Part shown: positions 59,839 through 64,000 of the stretch, in pieces
Position numbering within the stretch: position 1 is the stretch's first letter
How the letters are laid out: each line of letters starts with the position of its first letter
DNA from: DASSFG01 sp035547915
Lineage (GTDB): Bacteria > Planctomycetota > Planctomycetia > Pirellulales > JAICIG01
Length of the DNA stretch: 64,000 nucleotides
Direction: 5' to 3'
Assembly: GCA_035547915.1 (NCBI GenBank)
Contig: DASZTS010000022.1
Span: 108,019-172,018, forward strand
Notes under the pieces: model-generated
What the model saw: only the letters and a program-made list of their open reading frames with translations
What the model was told of the DNA's origin: nothing
The model's database searches: none
Position numbers and translations under genes: made by a program

Positions 59839-62739
59839 ATGGGTCGCTCTTCCCGCGATAGTGTGAACGACATCTGGGGACCCCGCACTCCTTATTATGG
59901 CGAAGGACTGTGGCCAAACCGCATCGATGAGCACTTGCTCGACCAGCCGGACCGATGGGTGCAATCCTGTTGCGTCTTATGTACGAATGGTTGCGGCCTG
60001 GAGATCGGCGTCAAAAATGGCCGCATCGTGGGCGTTCGCGGTCGCGCCGACGACCGCGTGAGCCACGGACGTCTCGGCCCCAAGGGAATGAACGCCTGGC
60101 AGGCCAACAATAGCGCCGACCGCCTCACGCACCCCTTGATTCGCGACGGCAAGAAGCCCGACGCCCCCTTTCGCCAGGCGAGCTGGGACGAAGTGATGGA
60201 CTTGATCGCCGGCCGCTGCCGCGACGTGTGCGAGAAGTACACGAGCGGCGCCGTTGGCTTTTACAACAGCGGACAGCTCTTTATCGAGGACTACTATACG
60301 CTCAGTGTCATGTCGCACGCTGGGCTCGGCACCAAACACGTCGACGGCAACACGCGCCTGTGCACGGCCACGGCATCCTTTGCTCTGCGAGAGACGTTTG
60401 GCAACGATGGCAACCCTGCCAGCGTGACCGACTACGACACGACCGACTGCCTGGCCCACTTCGGCCACAACATTGCCAACACGCAGACCGTCGCCTGGGC
60501 GCGCATCCTTGATCGCCGGCGCGGGCCGAATCCGCCGCGGCTGATCGTCGTCGATCCGCGCCGAACGGATACCGCCAAAGAGGCCGATGTTCATTTGGCG
60601 CCACGGCTGGGGACGAATGTGGCCGTGATGAACGGCCTCCTGAACCTCGTTATCGCCAATGGAGACATTGATCATTCCTTCATCGAGCAACATACGGTAG
60701 GATTCGAGCAGCTAAAGAAGGTCGCCGCCGGTTACCCTCCGGCACGCGTTGCCGAAATCACCGGCATCCCCGCCGAGCAGTTACAGAAGGCGGCCCGCAT
60801 CCTGGGGAGCGCGCAGCGGCTCCTCTGCACCGTCCTGCAAGGGTTTTATCAGGCCAGCGAAGCAACGGCCGCCGCCTGCCAGGTCAACAACTTGGTGCTC
60901 GTCCGAGGGATGATCGGCAAGCCCGGCTGCGGTGTGATTCAGTCCAACGGCCAGCCGACCGCCGAGAACACTCGCGAGACCGGTTGCGACGGCGACTTCC
61001 CAGGTTTCCGCAATTGGCAGAACGCGCGGCACATCGACGAACTTGCCCGCGTCTGGAACGTCGACCCCAAGATCATTCCAGCCTGGGCGCCGTCGACCCA
61101 CGCCATGCACATCTTTCGGCTGGCGGAAGAAGGCGCCATCAAGTTCCTCTGGATCATTGCCACGAATCCGGCCGTATCGCTGCCCGAACTACACCGCGTC
61201 CGCCGAACACTGGAACAGGAACGGCTGTTCGTGGTGGTCCAAGACGCCTTTCTTACCGAGACGGCGAGGCTGGCCGATGTCGTGCTCCCCGCGGCCATCT
61301 GGGGCGAGAAGACCGGCACATTTACCAATTACGAACGCACCGTGCATATCTCGCACAAGGCGGTCGATCCGCCCGGCGAGGCGCGGCCAGACATGGACAT
61401 CTTCCTCGACTTCGCCCGGCGGATGGATTTCAGAGACAAGGACGGCGGGCCGCTTCTGAAATGGTCGACGCCGGAGGAGTGTTTCGAGGCCTGGAAGGAC
61501 TGTTCCAAGGGGACGCCCTGCGATTATAGCGGCATGAGCTATGCGTTGCTGAGCAGCCGCTCTGGCGTGCAATGGCCGTGCAACGAAGAGTATCCGGAGG
61601 GCAAAGAGCGACTCTACGACGATTTCCATTTTCCCACGGGCTACGAGGAATGCGGCGACTTCGGGCACGACTTGGAGACCGGTGGGCACATCCTGCCGGT
61701 CGATTACAAGGCGAACGATCCGCGAGGCCGGGCCTTCCTCAAGCCAGCCGAATGGCGTCCGCCGCACGAGGAGCCGGACGACGATTATCCTTTCTTCCTC
61801 ACCACCGGCCGAATCGTATACCACTTTCACACGCGCACCAAGACGGGGCGCTCGCCCGAACTGCAAACGGCGGCACCCGAACCGTTCGTACAGATCAACC
61901 AGCAGGATGCTGAGAGACTTGGGATCATCGAGGGCGATCTCGTCGAGGTGACATCGCGGCGAGGCAAGATCGTCGCGCCGGCGCGATTGGGGGACGTCCT
62001 GCCCGGCCATCTGTTCGTGCCGTTCCATTACGGTTATTTCGACCAGACGGACAGCCATCGCTACGGCCCAGACGGCCACGGCCGGGCAGCCAACGAATTG
62101 ACGCTTACCGTCTGGGACGTGGTGAGCAAGCAGCCGAGCTTCAAATATGCGGCCGTTCGGCTGACGAAGGCTGGTACGGCATCACTCGCTTCGCACGTGA
62201 TCGATACCGCGGGCCAGGCGATGGACCGGGCCAGTGAACTGGTCGATGCGTTGGCCGGCGGTACTCATCCGGCGCCCCGCAGTCACGTGAGCGATTATCT
62301 GAGCTTGCTCGTCGACGGCCATCAAGAACTGATCGAGGCGTGTGAATACCTTGGCCGGCAACACGGACAGAACGCTGAAATCCGAGAGGGGGCGAAAATC
62401 ATGGCCAACCTGTCGCGGCAGGCGATCGATGATCTTCGGCCTTTCGTCGTCCGATATGGCCAGAGGAGCGAGCAGCATCCGCATCGTTTGCGCCAGACTC
62501 TTTTTTCGAAACGGCGCACCGGCGGCTTCGGGCTACTCCGCGACCTGCATGGCTTGCACGTCCTCTGCTCCGACATCCATATGTCGGTCAAGGTGTTGAA
62601 GGATGCCGCTCGCGAACTCCGAGACATGCCGCTACATGAAGTCTGCTTGAACACATTCGGGCAGAATCAGCGGCAGCAGGCCTGGATCGATACGATGATC
62701 AAGGAGAGTGCCGCGGACTCCGTCGTCATCCCGTCCTGA
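59839..62739 (+). CDS. Molybdopterin oxidoreductase (NapA/FdhF-like) with C-terminal helical domain
   Basis: The 966-aa product has the bis-MGD fold. N-terminal Cys: C45-x2-C48-x3-C52 ('CCVLCTNGC'), but where the fourth cluster ligand is normally found ('RGRLCxKG') the text is 'HGRLGPKG' with Gly80. Likely Mo ligand is Cys175 in 'GNTRLCTATASFALRETFG', as in NapA/FDH. 'LFIEDYYTLSVMSHAG', 'PRLIVVDPRRTDTAKEADVHLAPRLGTNVAVMNGLLNLVI' and 'GCGVIQSNGQPTAENTRETGCDGDFPGFRNWQN' fit. After the MoCo-binding domain (about 730) comes a helical tail ('HVSDYLSLLVDGHQELIEACEYLGRQHGQNAEI', 'GLHVLCSDIHMSVKVLKDAARELRD') that looks like a ferritin-like four-helix bundle. Physiological substrate unknown. Confidence 0.88.
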   Translation: MGRSSRDSVNDIWGPRTPYYGEGLWPNRIDEHLLDQPDRWVQSCCVLCTNGCGLEIGVKNGRIVGVRGRADDRVSHGRLGPKGMNAWQANNSADRLTHPLIRDGKKPDAPFRQASWDEVMDLIAGRCRDVCEKYTSGAVGFYNSGQLFIEDYYTLSVMSHAGLGTKHVDGNTRLCTATASFALRETFGNDGNPASVTDYDTTDCLAHFGHNIANTQTVAWARILDRRRGPNPPRLIVVDPRRTDTAKEADVHLAPRLGTNVAVMNGLLNLVIANGDIDHSFIEQHTVGFEQLKKVAAGYPPARVAEITGIPAEQLQKAARILGSAQRLLCTVLQGFYQASEATAAACQVNNLVLVRGMIGKPGCGVIQSNGQPTAENTRETGCDGDFPGFRNWQNARHIDELARVWNVDPKIIPAWAPSTHAMHIFRLAEEGAIKFLWIIATNPAVSLPELHRVRRTLEQERLFVVVQDAFLTETARLADVVLPAAIWGEKTGTFTNYERTVHISHKAVDPPGEARPDMDIFLDFARRMDFRDKDGGPLLKWSTPEECFEAWKDCSKGTPCDYSGMSYALLSSRSGVQWPCNEEYPEGKERLYDDFHFPTGYEECGDFGHDLETGGHILPVDYKANDPRGRAFLKPAEWRPPHEEPDDDYPFFLTTGRIVYHFHTRTKTGRSPELQTAAPEPFVQINQQDAERLGIIEGDLVEVTSRRGKIVAPARLGDVLPGHLFVPFHYGYFDQTDSHRYGPDGHGRAANELTLTVWDVVSKQPSFKYAAVRLTKAGTASLASHVIDTAGQAMDRASELVDALAGGTHPAPRSHVSDYLSLLVDGHQELIEACEYLGRQHGQNAEIREGAKIMANLSRQAIDDLRPFVVRYGQRSEQHPHRLRQTLFSKRRTGGFGLLRDLHGLHVLCSDIHMSVKVLKDAARELRDMPLHEVCLNTFGQNQRQQAWIDTMIKESAADSVVIPS

Positions 62740-63123
62740 CCGGGAACATGTATCGATGCCATAGCGGTGTCTGTGCCCTGGCGGCATTCAACTTCATAGG
62801 TCCGCCCATTTTCGAGCGTCGGCACACCTCCGCCGTTGACCAACGGCTCTTCTTCTTTTGCGTTTCGATAGCCATTTAGCGCAACGACAACCTCGTGTCG
62901 CGCCCCAAAAAAATCGGTGCGTGAACGCATCGGATGGGTTGCCTCAAGAACGGCCCGACATTTGTAGTTTGTGGAAAAACTCTCGCTCCGGTTAGCGAAG
63001 AGGCTTGTGGCTACGATGCGTCACGTGGGCCATGTACGTTTCTCTCGGGAATGCCGCCCTAAGACGCCGCGCAAAACGGTTCGTTTACGACAAACAAATG
63101 CCTCTTGATCACGGATTCTTGCC
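62740..63123 (+). other. Intergenic region before the giant Gly/Ser protein
   Basis: 384 bases. A minus-strand frame (62667-62930) that overlaps the molybdoenzyme end has a plausible small-protein composition ('GRTYEVECRQGTDTAMASIHVPGQDG'), but no start signal and no family I recognise. A GC-poor stretch (62945-62990) may hold the promoter of the next gene. Confidence 0.45.
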
Positions 63124-64000
63124 ATGCCATCGCCGTTCCGAAATTGGTTGCGACTTCAGAGTTGGTTCCAGACCGCGAAGGACGGCTACTGGCGTGCAAT
63201 CACTCGGTTCTATGTGCCGACGACGAGCCAGGGCCAAAGAGCACCGGCCGACATGCATCCGCGGCAATTCCCATGGCTACCGTATCACGGCGTTGGCTAT
63301 CAAAGCCTGGAAGGACGTTCGCTTCTCACCGCCGCCCCCGTTTCCGATCTGAACCCGATCGGTCACATTGCAGCGCTCGATCCGTCCGACAATGGATCCG
63401 ATAGCTCCACGAGCGACGAAGCGCAAGAACTCGCGAGAAATACCGCCGCCTCCGCTTCAGGCAATAGTGTCGGACAGGCGGTCGGCACGGGGACGAGTTC
63501 GGGAACCGGCACGGGGACCGGTACGGGCAGCGGTGTTGGTTCGGGTTCCGGAAACGCATCGGGTTCCAGTTCGGGCTCGGGTACGGGGAGCGGGTCGGGA
63601 TCTGGATTGGGAAGTGGTTCGGGATCAGGATCAGGTAGCGGTTCGGGAACGGGATCGGGTAGTGGTTCGGGAACGGGTAGCGGTTCGGGATCGGGTAGCG
63701 GTTCGGGATCGGGAAGTGGTTCGGGATCAGGATCGAGTAGCGGTTCCGGCTCAGGATCGGGTAGCGGTTCGGGATCGGGATCGGGTAGCGGTTCGGGAAC
63801 GGGATCGGGTAGTGGCTCGGGATCGGGTAGCGGTTCGGGATCAGGATCAGGCAGCGGTTCGGGAACGGGATCGGGTAGTGGTTCCGGCTCGGGATCGGGT
63901 AGTGGCTCCGGCTCAGGGTCGGGTAGTGGCTCCGGCTCAGGGTCGGGTAGTGGCTCCGGCTCAGGGTCGGGTAGTGGCTCCGGCTCAGGGTCGGGTAGTG
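63124..64000 (+). CDS. Giant extracellular Gly/Ser-repeat protein, 3'-truncated by window edge
   Basis: The frame starting ATG 63124 has no stop to the window end (292 codons visible). The N-terminus 'MPSPFRNWLRLQSWF' is followed by 'GVGYQSLEGRSLLTAAPVSDLNP' (about 58-80), matching the LEPR-XLL-type motif near the N-terminus of giant planctomycete extracellular proteins. From about residue 115 almost every other residue is Gly, alternating with Ser/Thr (GSG, GTG), for more than 170 residues. Such sequence is expected to be disordered and flexible, perhaps a stalk or matrix. Codon choice shifts from varied to a clean 24-base repeat at the very end. No export machinery for it is visible. Total length cannot be judged. 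Confidence 0.85.
   Translation, partial: MPSPFRNWLRLQSWFQTAKDGYWRAITRFYVPTTSQGQRAPADMHPRQFPWLPYHGVGYQSLEGRSLLTAAPVSDLNPIGHIAALDPSDNGSDSSTSDEAQELARNTAASASGNSVGQAVGTGTSSGTGTGTGTGSGVGSGSGNASGSSSGSGTGSGSGSGLGSGSGSGSGSGSGTGSGSGSGTGSGSGSGSGSGSGSGSGSGSSSGSGSGSGSGSGSGSGSGSGTGSGSGSGSGSGSGSGSGSGSGTGSGSGSGSGSGSGSGSGSGSGSGSGSGSGSGSGSGSGSGSGSGS
63901..64000 (+). repeat. 24-base tandem repeat coding (Gly-Ser)4
   Basis: Just over four identical copies of a 24-base unit encoding Ser-Gly alternation run to the window end, following less regular (GS/GT)n coding sequence from about 63480. Exact identity at DNA level implies recent amplification or gene conversion by slippage. The repeat count beyond the edge is unknown. 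Confidence 0.9.

Noticed and set aside
62667..62930. Minus-strand 87-codon frame overlapping the molybdoenzyme end
   Set aside because: Reads like a plausible small protein, but overlaps coding sequence of a strong gene and lacks a start signal; kept only as a remark.
63480..64000. Short repeated units resembling a CRISPR or satellite array
   Set aside because: Units are all multiples of three, in one open frame and code for Gly-Ser/Thr, without spacers; it is coding repeat DNA.
1..64000. tRNA, rRNA, complete insertion sequences or phage integrase
   Set aside because: None recognised by reading; small tRNAs in gaps cannot be excluded without a dedicated scan.

Overview
The window looks like chromosomal DNA of a planctomycete (Planctomycetota). 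This is an inference from several traits seen together: high GC; a periplasmic formylglycine-type sulfatase; a receptor-like Ser/Thr kinase in an ABC-transporter operon; many GTG/TTG starts; and, at the right edge, a Gly/Ser-rich protein whose N-terminus carries a 'SLEGRSLLTA' motif of the type found in giant planctomycete extracellular proteins. No rRNA, tRNA, CRISPR array or complete insertion sequence was seen.

Layout. 2-1541: end of an unknown gene and trmB. 1612-4901: a mosaic insert. A sulfatase gene (4777-6036) has a second, broken copy of its 5' end at 1612-1775. Between the copies lie a TetR regulator, a carboxymuconolactone-decarboxylase-like protein, a PNPOx-like flavoprotein, and two gene relics (a pRiA4b ORF-3-like tail and a frameshifted, truncated PAS histidine kinase). 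The TetR gene and the next gene have near-identical promoter/operator layouts. 6482-8857: penicillin acylase family enzyme.

8880-21253 (minus strand): a tightly packed polysaccharide synthesis and ABC-export operon. Transcription starts at gmd and continues through glycosyltransferases, a Wzm/Wzt-type ABC pair, two small predicted coiled-coil proteins, a half-size glycosyltransferase and a double glycosyltransferase fusion. Many junctions are 1-4 base stop/start overlaps. 21526-22224: lipoprotein cyclophilin. 22400-28234 (plus): an operon of membrane protein, ABC ATPase, ABC permease and a Ser/Thr kinase with an apparent extracytoplasmic sensor. Then an MprF-C-like acyltransferase, a Tat-exported aldo/keto reductase and a secreted beta-barrel-like protein.

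32627-45563 (minus): a second glycan cluster with a heptose flavour: GmhB phosphatase, two GT9 heptosyltransferase-like enzymes, two GT4, two GT2, a NodU/CmcH-type carbamoyltransferase, a radical SAM/SPASM protein, an MFS transporter and a polysaccharide deacetylase.

45820-62739: a stress/redox block. It holds a YciE/F-type ferritin-like protein, two SDR oxidoreductases, a pyruvate-oxidase-like TPP enzyme directly followed by a membrane-anchored FAD/Fe-S oxidase, a frameshifted small membrane protein, a BT1-type transporter, an unknown protein, an FAD-Rieske fusion oxidoreductase, a response regulator with an orphan C-terminal domain, and a molybdopterin oxidoreductase that lacks the usual fourth cluster cysteine and has an extra helical C-terminal domain. 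63124-64000: start of the giant Gly/Ser protein, which runs off the window.
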